Assembly (NCBI RefSeq): GCF_920984665.1
Contig: NZ_CAKLBP010000004.1
Coordinates: 124,001 to 188,000 of the forward strand
Origin: Pedobacter sp. Leaf170
Lineage (GTDB): Bacteria; Bacteroidota; Bacteroidia; Sphingobacteriales; Sphingobacteriaceae
DNA length: 64,000 nucleotides
Direction of reading: 5' to 3'
A program made the translations under genes and the position numbers. Each line of letters begins with the position of its first letter. The first letter of the stretch is position 1. Below the pieces are notes generated by a model, which was not told where the DNA came from, made no database searches, and saw only the letters and a program-made list of their open reading frames with translations. Positions 52,804 to 61,479 of this stretch are shown here, in pieces.

Positions 52804-53154
52804 TTATTTTCTTTTCATAACATAAACAGCATTACTTGAATCTTTCCCATGTTCTGAATACACTTGAAAAAGTTCGTACCCATAATTTTTAAATTTATTA
52901 ATAAAATCTATAGTAGAATTAAATTCCATTCGCTTACCGGCATCATCTTTAACAACAACGTCATTAAATTCGGTAACAATTTGTCCGTATTCTAAAGAAA
53001 TTAGAATTTTATCCGAAAATAGTTTGCCCGAGCCCTTAATTTCAACATAATCAGCATGGATATCGCTTAGGCGAACGCCGTTAATAGTTTGGGCCTTAGC
53101 ACTAAATAGTGCAAAGCAGGCAACAGCCGTTGCCAGTGCAGTAATTTTTTTCAT
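52804..53154 (-). CDS. small exported protein of unknown function
   Basis: A 116-residue protein with the signal peptide MKKITALATAVACFALFSAK then AQ. The mature part (TINGVRLSDIHADYVEIKGS, IVTEFNDVVVKDDAGKRMEF, YGYELFQVYSEHGKDSSNAV) looks like a single alpha/beta domain. I recognise no family beyond similar Bacteroidota hypothetical proteins. It is an isolated gene between repeats. Confidence 0.7.
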   Translation of the reverse strand: MKKITALATAVACFALFSAKAQTINGVRLSDIHADYVEIKGSGKLFSDKILISLEYGQIVTEFNDVVVKDDAGKRMEFNSTIDFINKFKNYGYELFQVYSEHGKDSSNAVYVMKRK

Positions 53155-53265
53155 AATAAGGTCTCATTTTGTGTGTATCCCAAAATAAAGAAATTATAGT
53201 GTTCTGTTTTATGCTATCTGTAACAAAATTACATTTGAATTATCTTAAAATAACAAATACGGTAT

Positions 53266-53327
53266 CGCCATTGCGAGGCACGAAGCAATCTCTTTTCATA
53301 TAGATTGCTTCGTGCCTCGCAATGACG
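53266..53327. repeat. two-arm CGTCATTGCGAGGCAC palindromic repeat
   Basis: Near-perfect inverted arms around a TCTTTTCATATAGA-type loop, in the divergent gap between the 52804 gene and yccF. The rest of the gap is AT-rich and shows no clear promoter. Confidence 0.88.
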
Positions 53328-53386
53328 GAATTGGATAATATATTGCAAAAAAATGCAGTATAAATAATTTAAAACAAAAATATACA

Positions 53387-53755
53387 ATGAATTTCATAGG
53401 CAATATTATCTGGATTATTTTTGGCGGAATATTTATATTCTTTGAATATATAATCGGTGGATTAATATTGTGCTTAACTATTGTTGGTATTCCCTTCGGG
53501 ATTCAATGTTTTAAATTTGCAATTGTTGGCCTGGCTCCATTTGGGGTAAAAATTACGGATACTTCATCAAATACCGGATGTTTATCAACCGTTATGAATT
53601 TAATCTGGATAGTATGTGGAGGTTTTTGGATTGCATTAACACACCTTTTCTTCGGTATTTTACTTTGCATCACAATTGTTGGTATTCCTTTTGGCAGGCA
53701 GCATTTTAAATTAATGAACCTGGCTTTTACGCCATTCGGAAAGTCTATTTCATAA
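53387..53755 (+). CDS. YccF domain membrane protein
   Basis: A 122-residue inner-membrane protein with two repeats of the YccF unit: GGLILCLTIVGIPFGIQCFK (about residues 25-44) and GILLCITIVGIPFGRQHFKL (about 85-104), each followed by an A-x-x-PFG-K/V motif. Function is unknown. A mosaic repeat follows the gene. Confidence 0.9.
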   Translation: MNFIGNIIWIIFGGIFIFFEYIIGGLILCLTIVGIPFGIQCFKFAIVGLAPFGVKITDTSSNTGCLSTVMNLIWIVCGGFWIALTHLFFGILLCITIVGIPFGRQHFKLMNLAFTPFGKSIS

Positions 53756-53774
53756 CCAGTTTGTTTCTTGCCAA

Positions 53775-53882
53775 AAGCAGCAAATTTATTTAAATAGCCC
53801 TCGATTGAATTGAAGCCATTTTTCATGGCGAAATGAAAGCGGGACTATCGAAACCGATGAGCAATACAATTGCGCTCCAAAT
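53775..53882. repeat. mosaic repeat (TTTATTTAAATAGCCC ... GCGGGAC)
   Basis: The words AAAGCAGCAAATTTATTTAA-ATAGCCC and GAAAGCGGGACTATCG recur from the 17310-17575 mosaic. The stretch also has GAAGCCATTTTTCATGGC, an inverted pair. It lies between convergent yccF and App1 genes. Confidence 0.6.
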
Positions 53883-53883
53883 T

Positions 53884-54858
53884 CTAAGAAATTAAACCTA
53901 TTCGTTTAGAATGCTCAATAGCCTCTAAGCTATTGTTAAAAAGGCAGGTCTTAATTGGAAAAGGCTTTACCCTTTCGAATAATTTAAGGCTTTCTTCAAC
54001 CTTTTCGGGTCTAATATTCCGAATGTAGATGGCTTCGATATTTTTTGGATATTTCTCGGCAATAGACGTATATATTTCCGGATCTTGCTGCGAATTATCG
54101 CCAAAAAACACAAACTTTTGGTTAGGGAAAGCGTCTAAAATCCGCATTACTCTAATTAATTTCCCCTCATGTCCGGTTTTACCGGTACGTATCAAATCCT
54201 TCCATCTCTTTAAAGTATTTAACAGGAATGCCCCCTCAGGCAATTCATTAAATCTAAAAGTTTCTAAAAGGTAATCGTACAAATTCCATTCGCTGCTACT
54301 CACGTAAAAAAAAGGATTTGGCTGGTTTTCTTCCGTATGAGATTTGGCCAAAAGCTGATAATGGTTAGCCACATCAGGAAATGTTTTTCGCGTTCGCGGA
54401 TTTTTAATGAACAACTCCCGTAATCTACGTCCTATGGTTGCCGAATGCGATACCATTACGGTATCATCAACATCAGAAATAAAGGCGTACTGCGTAATGT
54501 GCGGCACATAAACTTTGCCCTCGCTACAGCTTAAAACGGTATCATCTGCGGCTAAAGCCTCAACTTTTACATAATGCCAACCGGCTTCAACGTCACTGTT
54601 TGCCTTCCATTCAAATTTAAAAAAGCCATCAGCTTCTGTTTTATTGTAGATGATTTGATCGAAAAATTGCAAGCGTATTTTAACAAAAGCATAAGGTTTT
54701 AAAATGAATAATTTAAGTAAGTGAACAATGTTTACAAATAGATTTTCGCTGTAAATCTGCTCAGTTTTTGCTTTCCGCTTAAACACGTGACCATACACCA
54801 CCAAATTTTGGGTATGCCCGTAACCATGATATATCTTTACGCTTGTAGATTTATTCAT
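53884..54858 (-). CDS. App1-type phosphatidate phosphatase family protein
   Basis: A 324-residue cytoplasmic protein with the App1/DUF2183 catalytic domain. The HAD-like motif is ISDVDDTVMVSH, the cap region has NPFFYVSSSEWNLYDYL, and the third motif is FVFFGDNSQQDPEIY. The N-terminal part is beta-rich. Yeast App1 is a phosphatidate phosphatase; bacterial substrates are unproven. It is divergent from the lipid kinase gene, which would make phosphatidate-type products, so the two may act on related lipids. Confidence 0.85.
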   Translation of the reverse strand: MNKSTSVKIYHGYGHTQNLVVYGHVFKRKAKTEQIYSENLFVNIVHLLKLFILKPYAFVKIRLQFFDQIIYNKTEADGFFKFEWKANSDVEAGWHYVKVEALAADDTVLSCSEGKVYVPHITQYAFISDVDDTVMVSHSATIGRRLRELFIKNPRTRKTFPDVANHYQLLAKSHTEENQPNPFFYVSSSEWNLYDYLLETFRFNELPEGAFLLNTLKRWKDLIRTGKTGHEGKLIRVMRILDAFPNQKFVFFGDNSQQDPEIYTSIAEKYPKNIEAIYIRNIRPEKVEESLKLFERVKPFPIKTCLFNNSLEAIEHSKRIGLIS

Positions 54859-54917
54859 CTATTTTAAAACAGACTTTGTGTTTAGTTGTTTTGAAAGGAG
54901 CAAATTAGCTTGCATTC

Positions 54918-55772
54918 ATGAAATTACTATTCATTATTAACCCTGGTTCAGGCAGCCACGATATCGATCTAAAAGATGTTATTTCGAAATATTTTATTGA
55001 TAAAGATATTGAAATAGATTTATTTGAATTGCCGGATGATTGCTCGATGGATAAAATTAAATCTAAAATTGACCAATCAAAAGCTGATAAAGTAATTGCT
55101 GCAGGTGGTGATGGCACATTAAAACTCGTGGCCGAATGCTTGCTAAATTCTGATACGCCAATCGGTATAATTCCAGCGGGGTCTGCAAATGGTATGGCAA
55201 AGGAACTTGGCATACCAACAAACATTGAAGAGGCATTAAAAATTATTGAACATGGAAAGCCTAAAAAAATTCACCTGGTTAAGTTAAATGATGAAATTTG
55301 TATTCATTTGTCTGATTTAGGCTTTAATGCTTATCTGGTTAAAAAGTTTGATACTTTACCCAACCGTGGTATGTGGGGTTATGCAAAGGCTACCTGGCAT
55401 GCTTTATGGAACCACAAACGCATGGATGTAGAAATTAAAATTAAAGGCGAAAGCGTAAAATCTAAAGCTGCGATGGTTGCCATTGCAAATGCTACCATGT
55501 ACGGCACTGGTTTAAAAATAAATCCGGATGGAAAGTTAGACGATGACCTTTTCGAAATTATATTGGTAAAGGATTATTCGTACTTAGAAATTTTGAAGAT
55601 CTGGTTTACCAAACTTCCATTTAACCCAAAAAAAATCGAGGTTTTTCAAACATCTAGCGTAAAAATAGCATCGAAACATAAAGCGCATTTCCAGGTTGAC
55701 GGAGAATATATCGGAAAAATTAACACTGTTGAAGCAGAGATACTACCTGCTGCTATTTCAGTAATTGTGTAA
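54918..55772 (+). CDS. diacylglycerol kinase family lipid kinase (YegS/LCB5-like)
   Basis: A 284-residue kinase. The catalytic loop AAGGDGTLKLVAECLL and GIIPAGSANGMAKELGIP are the DAGK_cat signature. MKLLFIINPGSGSH starts the fold, and KINPDGKLDDDLFEIILV belongs to the second domain. It phosphorylates a lipid such as diacylglycerol or sphingosine-like base (Sphingobacteriaceae make sphingolipids); the substrate is not shown. ATG at 54918 has a TAGCTTG near-promoter directly upstream. Confidence 0.88.
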   Translation: MKLLFIINPGSGSHDIDLKDVISKYFIDKDIEIDLFELPDDCSMDKIKSKIDQSKADKVIAAGGDGTLKLVAECLLNSDTPIGIIPAGSANGMAKELGIPTNIEEALKIIEHGKPKKIHLVKLNDEICIHLSDLGFNAYLVKKFDTLPNRGMWGYAKATWHALWNHKRMDVEIKIKGESVKSKAAMVAIANATMYGTGLKINPDGKLDDDLFEIILVKDYSYLEILKIWFTKLPFNPKKIEVFQTSSVKIASKHKAHFQVDGEYIGKINTVEAEILPAAISVIV

Positions 55773-55774
55773 CA

Positions 55775-56164
55775 TTAAAATGTTTCACGATGAATTTTGA
55801 TGGTAAAATATAATCTGAAAAATTCTGCAATGAAACAAATTTTGAAAAAGATATCAAACCAGAGTTCTTTCAGGTTGAAAAGCTCGGGCAGTAGCGTGAT
55901 GAAACCTACCGTAAAAACCCAGATGATAAGTCGGATAGGAAATTGAACGTAATAAGCAATAAGCACAAACTTTTTATAGATGATTAAGCCTGCTGCCGAT
56001 ATAAAAAGAAGCAAGAACATTGGCAGTGTTAAAACGACTCTAACTTGAGATAGCGTTTCTTGTGGAATTTCTTTAAAGTGCGTAATAATTTGCCAAAAAG
56101 GCTGCGCTAACAAAGCAATACTGATAATATCTAAAAGGGCAAAAATTCTAACGGTTAAACGCAT
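55775..56164 (-). CDS. small integral membrane protein
   Basis: A 129-residue protein with about four hydrophobic helices (FALLDIISIALLAQPFWQII, VVLTLPMFLLLFISAAGLII, FVLIAYYVQFPIRLIIWVF, IFFKICFIAEFFRLYFTI). I recognise no named family. It begins one base after the stop of the TonB-domain gene and ends two bases from the convergent lipid kinase. Confidence 0.7.
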   Translation of the reverse strand: MRLTVRIFALLDIISIALLAQPFWQIITHFKEIPQETLSQVRVVLTLPMFLLLFISAAGLIIYKKFVLIAYYVQFPIRLIIWVFTVGFITLLPELFNLKELWFDIFFKICFIAEFFRLYFTIKIHRETF

Positions 56165-56818
56165 TTATTTACAATGTTTAGAAAGATAATTATCTGCTTT
56201 ATCGCTACCCAGATTTTTAACCGTAGTAAAATCTTCACAGGCACCTTGTTTATCTCCCTGTTTTATTTTTTTCAAGCCCATATTTATCAACGAGTCGAAA
56301 TATTCATCATCAATGCCTAATTGCGTTTTGATGGCTAAGATCTGACCTTCTTGACCAGGTTTAGCTGTATCAATGTTTTTATAGAAATTAATTACTGCAT
56401 TTGTTAATCCCTCTTCGGCTAAAAAAGCGTTAATTGCAGATTTTATTTCGTTACTTGATTTACCCTCGCAACCGTAACCCGAAAGTTTAAAGTTTACCGG
56501 AACAACAACAGTAACAGTGGTATCATAACCTGCCGGTATCTGCCATTTTCCACTACTCAGGCGAATTAAACGCAACGCCTCGTTATCCAAATCAGAAATA
56601 ATTCCTTTTGTAATTTTAGATGAGTATACTTTACCGCTTTTATTTAACTTAAAGCTGATGTTTACACTGCCTTGTATGCAATTCTGTTTTGAAAATTGCG
56701 GATAAATGGTGTTATTCTTAATGAAAGTTGCAAAACCAGACGGCCCATTTTTAAACTGCAATTGTGCTTGTGCAAATATAGTGCATAAAATAAAGCAAAG
56801 GGTTATTAACTTTTTCAT
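56165..56818 (-). CDS. TonB C-terminal-like domain protein
   Basis: A 217-residue exported protein (signal peptide MKKLITLCFILCTIFAQAQ). A TonB_C-like domain spans residues 25-115: PQFSKQNCIQGSVNISFKLN, KSGKVYSSKITKGI, LDNEALRLIRLSSGKW. The C-terminal segment KQGDKQGACEDFTTVKNLGS with a final Cys matches a motif found after TonB domains in Bacteroidota. It lacks the membrane anchor and Pro-rich region of true TonB, so it is more likely a periplasmic binding domain than an energy transducer. Confidence 0.78.
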   Translation of the reverse strand: MKKLITLCFILCTIFAQAQLQFKNGPSGFATFIKNNTIYPQFSKQNCIQGSVNISFKLNKSGKVYSSKITKGIISDLDNEALRLIRLSSGKWQIPAGYDTTVTVVVPVNFKLSGYGCEGKSSNEIKSAINAFLAEEGLTNAVINFYKNIDTAKPGQEGQILAIKTQLGIDDEYFDSLINMGLKKIKQGDKQGACEDFTTVKNLGSDKADNYLSKHCK

Positions 56819-56862
56819 CTATCTAATTTACGTAAAAAAGGTAAAAGGCTAAAGCGTAAAGA

Positions 56863-57555
56863 TTAAAGTGATTTCAGGCTGCAATTTAAAATCAAGTTTG
56901 GGTTTAAACAGTTAGCCAAATACTTTTCGCGTTCAGAAAACTTACACACGCCGGGATAATCGCCTTCACAGCCTTCCATATTTTTTACAATTTGAAAGTG
57001 CAAATGTGGCGGCCAAAAACCATTTTCTTCTTTAATGCCTAAAGTTGCAAATGCCTTTCCTGCCGGGATAAATTTACCGGTTTCTAAACCATCTAAAGAG
57101 GCCAGACTTAAATGACCGTATAAGGCATGAAATTCGTAACCGTCTATTTTGTAATTTAAAATTATAGTTGCGCCGTAATCACCAAAATTATTGTTATTGG
57201 CAAAGCTGTGAACGGTAGCATCGTAAAAATTATAGACTGGAGTTAAAGCAGGCGCCCAAATATCTACACCTAAATGCAATCGTCTGGGTTCTTCGCCAGT
57301 ATCAAAATGTCTGCTTCTAGAGTAGATGGTTCTATGTTCATTATAACCGCCAATGCCATATTTGGCGCCATTCGCCTCGAGTTCATTATTTACCCAAGCC
57401 GAAAATAAATCTGTATTATCTAAAATTTCATCTGTTAAAGCCGTATTTGCTGCGGTAAAATCAAGTGCTAATAGTTTATCACTTTGTAGATTGAAATCGA
57501 CAACTTTACCAACTACAGATTTATTTGCTAAAATAACTTCTTCAAAAGTTTTCAT
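56863..57555 (-). CDS. M23 family metallopeptidase
   Basis: A 230-residue LytM/M23 peptidase. Zinc ligands are in RRLHLGVDIWAPALTPVYNF (His and Asp) and PPHLHFQIV (His-x-His). YEFHALYGHLSLASLDGL is also conserved. ATG at 57555 is chosen; an earlier in-frame TTG is less likely. No signal peptide or membrane helix is visible, which is odd for a cell-wall enzyme. It starts 6 bp after rbfA, so the two are co-transcribed. Confidence 0.87.
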   Translation of the reverse strand: MKTFEEVILANKSVVGKVVDFNLQSDKLLALDFTAANTALTDEILDNTDLFSAWVNNELEANGAKYGIGGYNEHRTIYSRSRHFDTGEEPRRLHLGVDIWAPALTPVYNFYDATVHSFANNNNFGDYGATIILNYKIDGYEFHALYGHLSLASLDGLETGKFIPAGKAFATLGIKEENGFWPPHLHFQIVKNMEGCEGDYPGVCKFSEREKYLANCLNPNLILNCSLKSL

Positions 57556-57561
57556 CAAAAA

Positions 57562-57939
57562 CTATTCTGCTTCTTCGTCTGGTTGTCTTGGTTCTTTAGC
57601 AATCTTATCAAAAAGATGATCCATCCGTTCTACATATTCGTTGGTATCATCAACAAAAAAAGTAAGTTCTGGAACAACCCTTACCTGATGGCGAATTCTA
57701 GACCCTAATTTATACCTGATTTCTCCGGCATGTGAATTTACTGTATTGATTGAAAGCGTAGTATTATTGGTATTAAAAAAGCTTAAATAAACTTTTGCCA
57801 CCGCTAAATCGGGCGATACACGCACACGAGTGATGGTTACCAATGTGTTTGGCAAAAATGCAGCACCCTCACGCTGAAAAACCTGTGCTAACTCTTCTTG
57901 TAGCACTCCTGCAAATTTTTGCTGACGTTTACTTTCCAT
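57562..57939 (-). CDS. rbfA: ribosome-binding factor A
   Basis: A 125-residue KH-type factor for 30S subunit maturation. Start at 57939 (MESKRQQKFAGVLQEELAQV). Typical segments are VSPDLAVAKVYLSFFNTNN, EIRYKLGSRIRHQVRVVPEL and TFFVDDTNEYVERMDHLFDK. The in-frame ATG eight codons upstream is less likely because that part is low-complexity. It leads rbfA-M23. Confidence 0.93.
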   Translation of the reverse strand: MESKRQQKFAGVLQEELAQVFQREGAAFLPNTLVTITRVRVSPDLAVAKVYLSFFNTNNTTLSINTVNSHAGEIRYKLGSRIRHQVRVVPELTFFVDDTNEYVERMDHLFDKIAKEPRQPDEEAE

Positions 57940-58124
57940 AATATTAAAATTTTCAAATTTCAATAGTCAATTATCAAACCACAAACGCCAAAAAAATAAA
58001 ATAACGATTGTATCTGAAAAACAACTACAAAATTCTTTATTGCTGTAAAAATACTATATTTATTTAAGAACATTCCTAATATCAAACTCGATAACTAATA
58101 TCCCAAGTTTTATTAAGCCATATT

Positions 58125-58478
58125 ATGAATGAAACAAATTTCAATCTTGAAGATAGAACATTTCACTTTGCACAATCTATCAGAAAATACTGTAAAAACG
58201 TTAGTCAAACAATCATCAACATTCAAGATATTAAACAAGTTGTACGCTCATCAGGCTCAGTTGCCGCGAATTACATTGAAGCTAATGAAGCATTGAGTAA
58301 AGCTGATTTTATATATCGTGTAAAAGTTTGTCGCAAAGAAGCTAAAGAAACAGCACTTTGGATAAATCTAATCGACATAGAAGACAAACCTGAACTTAAT
58401 TTGGTAAAATCTACATTAGCTGATGAAGCAAAACAACTTATGTTAATCTTTAATGCAATCATTAAAAAATCAGCTTAG
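58125..58478 (+). CDS. four-helix-bundle protein (23S rRNA IVP family), second copy
   Basis: A 117-residue helical protein. The family pattern is weaker than in the first copy but clear: DRTFHFAQSIRKYCKNV at the N-terminus and KQVVRSSGSVAANYIEANEA at residues 39-58, then FIYRVKVCRKEAKETALWI. It belongs to the subgroup that has SGSV-x-ANYIEA in place of AASIPANIAEG. It stands alone between rbfA and hflX. Function unknown. Confidence 0.82.
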   Translation: MNETNFNLEDRTFHFAQSIRKYCKNVSQTIINIQDIKQVVRSSGSVAANYIEANEALSKADFIYRVKVCRKEAKETALWINLIDIEDKPELNLVKSTLADEAKQLMLIFNAIIKKSA

Positions 58479-58547
58479 CTATTATCTACGAAACTTCGCA
58501 CCTTGCTGGTTTGATAATTGAAATTTGAAAATTGCTTACTCTATCAA

Positions 58548-59738
58548 TTAATAAAGTAAATTACTATCATACGGGTACCTTGCAACATGCGCTGCTTTAA
58601 CCTTATCGTATAATAATGTTTTAAACTCTTCGATATTTTCCTTTTCAGTTGCTGAAATAAATAAAACCGGAACCTTATCATGGCTCATCCAGCTGCGTTT
58701 AAATTCTTCAAGCGTTAATTTTCCATCGTCGTCTTCATCATCAACCTCCGGCGAAACATAGGCATCAATTTTATTGAAAAGCAAAATCATATCCTTATCA
58801 ATTGCACCAATATCTTTTAAAGTTTCGTTTACGGTGTTTATCTGATCCTCAAAATTCGGATGCGAAACATCAACAACATGAATCAATAAATCAGCTTCTC
58901 TAACTTCATCTAAAGTAGATTTAAAACACTCTACCAAATGGTGAGGAAGTTTGCGAATAAAACCAACCGTATCAGATAAAAGAAATGGAAGATTTTCAAT
59001 CACCACTTTACGAACAGTAGTATCAAGCGTAGCAAAAAGTTTATTTTCTGCAAATACTTCCGATTTCGAAAGCATATTCATAATCGTTGATTTACCAACA
59101 TTTGTATAACCTACCAGCGCTACACGAATTAACTGACCGCGATTTTTGCGTTGCGTTTCGTTTTGCTTGTCAATATTTCTTAAACGCTCTTTTAACAGCG
59201 AGATTTTATTTAAAATTATCCTTCTATCACTTTCAATCTGCGTTTCACCAGGACCACGCATACCAATACCACCTTTTTGACGCTCAAGGTGCGTCCACAT
59301 ACCAGTTAAACGCGGTAAAACATATTGCAATTGCGCTAACTCTACCTGTGTTTTAGCCTGAGCTGTTTGTGCCCGGTTGGCAAAAATATCCAGAATCAGA
59401 TTACTTCTATCCAAAACCTTAACACCTAATTCTCTGTCAATATTTCGCAGTTGCGATGGCGACAATTCATCATCAAACACAACCGTATCAATTTCTTCTG
59501 ATTTTACATAGGCCTTTATTTCCTCGAGCTTACCTGTACCTACAAAAGTAGCACGCTCTGGCTTAAGCATTTTTTGTGTAAAAACCTTCTCCACTTTTCC
59601 GCCTGCGGTTTCAACCAAAAAGGAAAGCTCGTCAAGATATTCTTTTGTTTGTTCTTCCTTTTCGCCGGGTGTAACCACACCAACCAAAATTACCCGCTCC
59701 TGCTTTATCGCAGTATCATAAAATTTCTGTTTTCCCAT
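58548..59738 (-). CDS. hflX: ribosome-associated GTPase HflX
   Basis: A 396-residue GTPase. Start at 59738 (MGKQKFYDTAIKQERVILVG). The HflX N-terminal domain has FVGTGKLEEIKAYV and VVFDDELSPSQLRNIDREL; the linker has GGIGMRGPGETQIESDRR. G1 is LVGYTNVGKSTIMNML, G3 is LLSDTVGFIRKLPHHLVECF and G4 is LLFNKIDAY. HflX splits stalled or heat-damaged ribosomes. A repeat separates it from trpC. Confidence 0.95.
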   Translation of the reverse strand: MGKQKFYDTAIKQERVILVGVVTPGEKEEQTKEYLDELSFLVETAGGKVEKVFTQKMLKPERATFVGTGKLEEIKAYVKSEEIDTVVFDDELSPSQLRNIDRELGVKVLDRSNLILDIFANRAQTAQAKTQVELAQLQYVLPRLTGMWTHLERQKGGIGMRGPGETQIESDRRIILNKISLLKERLRNIDKQNETQRKNRGQLIRVALVGYTNVGKSTIMNMLSKSEVFAENKLFATLDTTVRKVVIENLPFLLSDTVGFIRKLPHHLVECFKSTLDEVREADLLIHVVDVSHPNFEDQINTVNETLKDIGAIDKDMILLFNKIDAYVSPEVDDEDDDGKLTLEEFKRSWMSHDKVPVLFISATEKENIEEFKTLLYDKVKAAHVARYPYDSNLLY

Positions 59739-59843
59739 TAATGCAACAAAGATACAAAATTTGTAAAATGTGATTTCACATAGAAACCATAGAGATGTAA
59801 TAAAAGTTTTATAAAGACAGAAAAGCGACCTGCATAAGGCAGC

Positions 59844-59902
59844 CGTCATTGCGAGGCACGAAGCAATCTACTACTGAGATTGCTTCGTGCCTCGCAATGA
59901 CG
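59844..59902. repeat. two-arm CGTCATTGCGAGGCAC palindromic repeat, downstream of trpC
   Basis: Perfect 26-base inverted arms around ACTACTG-type loop bases. It is almost identical to the copy at 60732-60790 on the other side of trpC, differing mainly in the loop. Confidence 0.92.
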
Positions 59903-59935
59903 AAAAAATTACGTACTTCCGTGGCAAAGAAAGAA

Positions 59936-60718
59936 TTACAGATGCGTTACAAAATCCCTAATCGCAGCACCCGGATTATCGGTTTTCATAAAATTTTCAC
60001 CAATTAAAAAGCCGTTAAAACCAGCATTTCTAAGTTCTTTTATCGTTTCCGGATTGCTAATTGCACTTTCCGAAATCTTCATAAACTCATTCGGTATTTT
60101 ATTAACCAAATCAAAAGAAGTTTGGATATTAACCGTAAAATCAGCCAAATTTCTATTGTTAACACCAATTGCATCTAAATTAGGGCAAATACTGCGTTCT
60201 AATTCTTCCAAATCGTGAACTTCTAACAATACATTTAAGCCCAAACTTTGTGCAAATTTGCCGTAATCGCTAATTTCCTTTGGAGTTAATATTGCAGCGA
60301 TTAAGAGAATAATATCCGCACCCCAGGCTTTAGCTTCCAGAATCTGGTATTCATCAATAATAAAGTCTTTTCTTAAAACCGGAATATTGTTGGCTGCTCT
60401 GGCTGCAATTAAATCTTCGGTTTTACCGCCAAAAAAATCAACATCTGTTAAAACAGAAAGCGCAGAAGCACCGGCATCGCTGTAGGCTTTGGTAACTTCA
60501 GCAACATCAGCAATTCCATTTATTAAACCTTTGGATGGTGAACGACGCTTGAACTCTGCAATAATTCCGTTTCTATCATCAGCCAAAAGGAAATCTTTAA
60601 AAGAATATGGTGTACGGTTAAAATTAGTCGATTGCTCTAAATCAGCAACTGAAACCAACTGCTTTGCATCAGCAACTTCTTCTTTTTTACGTAATACAAT
60701 TTTATCTAAAATAGTCAT
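59936..60718 (-). CDS. trpC: indole-3-glycerol phosphate synthase
   Basis: A 260-residue TIM-barrel enzyme of tryptophan synthesis. The signature EFKRRSPSKG is at residues 55-64, and VLRKDFIIDEYQI, LLEVHDLEELE, IGVNNRNLADF and SESAISNPETIKEL follow. It is monofunctional (no TrpF fused). It lies after trpG with only a palindromic repeat between them; trpD is absent from its usual place, and trpF, trpB and trpA do not follow. Confidence 0.95.
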   Translation of the reverse strand: MTILDKIVLRKKEEVADAKQLVSVADLEQSTNFNRTPYSFKDFLLADDRNGIIAEFKRRSPSKGLINGIADVAEVTKAYSDAGASALSVLTDVDFFGGKTEDLIAARAANNIPVLRKDFIIDEYQILEAKAWGADIILLIAAILTPKEISDYGKFAQSLGLNVLLEVHDLEELERSICPNLDAIGVNNRNLADFTVNIQTSFDLVNKIPNEFMKISESAISNPETIKELRNAGFNGFLIGENFMKTDNPGAAIRDFVTHL

Positions 60719-60731
60719 TTTTCTAAGCTAT

Positions 60732-60790
60732 CGTCATTGCGAGGCACGAAGCAATCTATTGATGAGATTGCTTCGTGCCTCGCAATGACG
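60732..60790. repeat. two-arm CGTCATTGCGAGGCAC palindromic repeat, between trpG and trpC
   Basis: Perfect inverted arms with loop TATTGATG. It starts 10 bp from the trpG stop and 14 bp from the trpC start. This is the point where trpD would be expected. Confidence 0.92.
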
Positions 60791-60799
60791 TGTTTATTT

Positions 60800-61402
60800 T
60801 TAACTGGTCAACCAGTTCTCCATCATTTGTTTACCATATTCGGTAAGCACACTTTCAGGATGGAATTGTACACCCCGAACATCTAGTGTTTCGTGTCTTA
60901 AAGCCATGATTTCGCTCTTGTGGTCTCTTGCTGTGATTTTTAAACAATCCGGAAAATTCTCTTTACTTACTACCCAACTGTGGTATCGCCCAACATTAAT
61001 GGTTTGCGGGCATTCCCAAAATAAAGATTCATCGCCATCTACAACCGTAACCGGAGTAGCAATACCATGCATTGGTCTGCCAAGGTTTAAAAGCGTTCCT
61101 CCAAAAACTTCGGCTATGGCCTGCTGACCTAAACATACGCCAAAAATACTTTTTGTGGCTGCATAAGTTTTTATTACATCAAGAAGCAAACCCGCTTCCT
61201 CCGGAATTCCCGGACCTGGAGATAACAAAATCTTATCGTATTTATCTACATCAGCAAGCTCAAATTTATCATTACGCCACACTTCAGCTTCATAACCAAC
61301 CTCATTAATCAAATGAACCAGATTGTAGGTGAAGCTATCGTAATTATCGATTACAAGAACCACCCCCTTGCCCCCTGAAGGGGGAATATTACTATTATTC
61401 AT
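60800..61402 (-). CDS. trpG: anthranilate synthase component II (glutamine amidotransferase)
   Basis: A 200-residue class I amidotransferase supplying ammonia to TrpE; it may also serve PabB. The catalytic Cys90 is in IFGVCLGQQAIAEVFGG, the oxyanion region is LSPGPGIPEEAG, and the catalytic His is in VRGVQFHPESVLTEYG. Homologues start M-K-x-LVIDNYDSFTYN; here about 14 extra residues (NNSNIPPSGGKGVV) precede VIDNYDS and are encoded by a C/G-rich palindromic repeat. trpE lies upstream, separated by 77 bp. Confidence 0.94.
   Translation of the reverse strand: MNNSNIPPSGGKGVVLVIDNYDSFTYNLVHLINEVGYEAEVWRNDKFELADVDKYDKILLSPGPGIPEEAGLLLDVIKTYAATKSIFGVCLGQQAIAEVFGGTLLNLGRPMHGIATPVTVVDGDESLFWECPQTINVGRYHSWVVSKENFPDCLKITARDHKSEIMALRHETLDVRGVQFHPESVLTEYGKQMMENWLTS
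61359..61388 (-). repeat. CCCCCTTC-AGGGGG palindromic repeat at the start of trpG
   Basis: On the minus strand ATTCCCCCTTCAGGGGGCAA then GGGGGTGGTT codes for IPPSGGKGVV at TrpG residues 6-15. It resembles the intergenic element at 40654-40695 in its ATTCCCC ... GGGGGTGG frame. A further C/G-rich fragment (CTCCCCTTTATGGGTTTGGG) sits at 61459-61478 in the trpE-trpG spacer. Confidence 0.72.
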
Positions 61403-61479
61403 TTCTATCCTTTCTAAAAAAATCCTTTATATACAATCTTCAAAATTTGCTATTAAGCTCCCCTTTATGGGTTTGGGGG

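Noticed and set aside
59844-60790. Regularly occurring palindromes as a possible CRISPR array
   Set aside because: Copies are far apart (hundreds of bases to kilobases), lie between different genes and have no uniform spacers; no cas gene is present.
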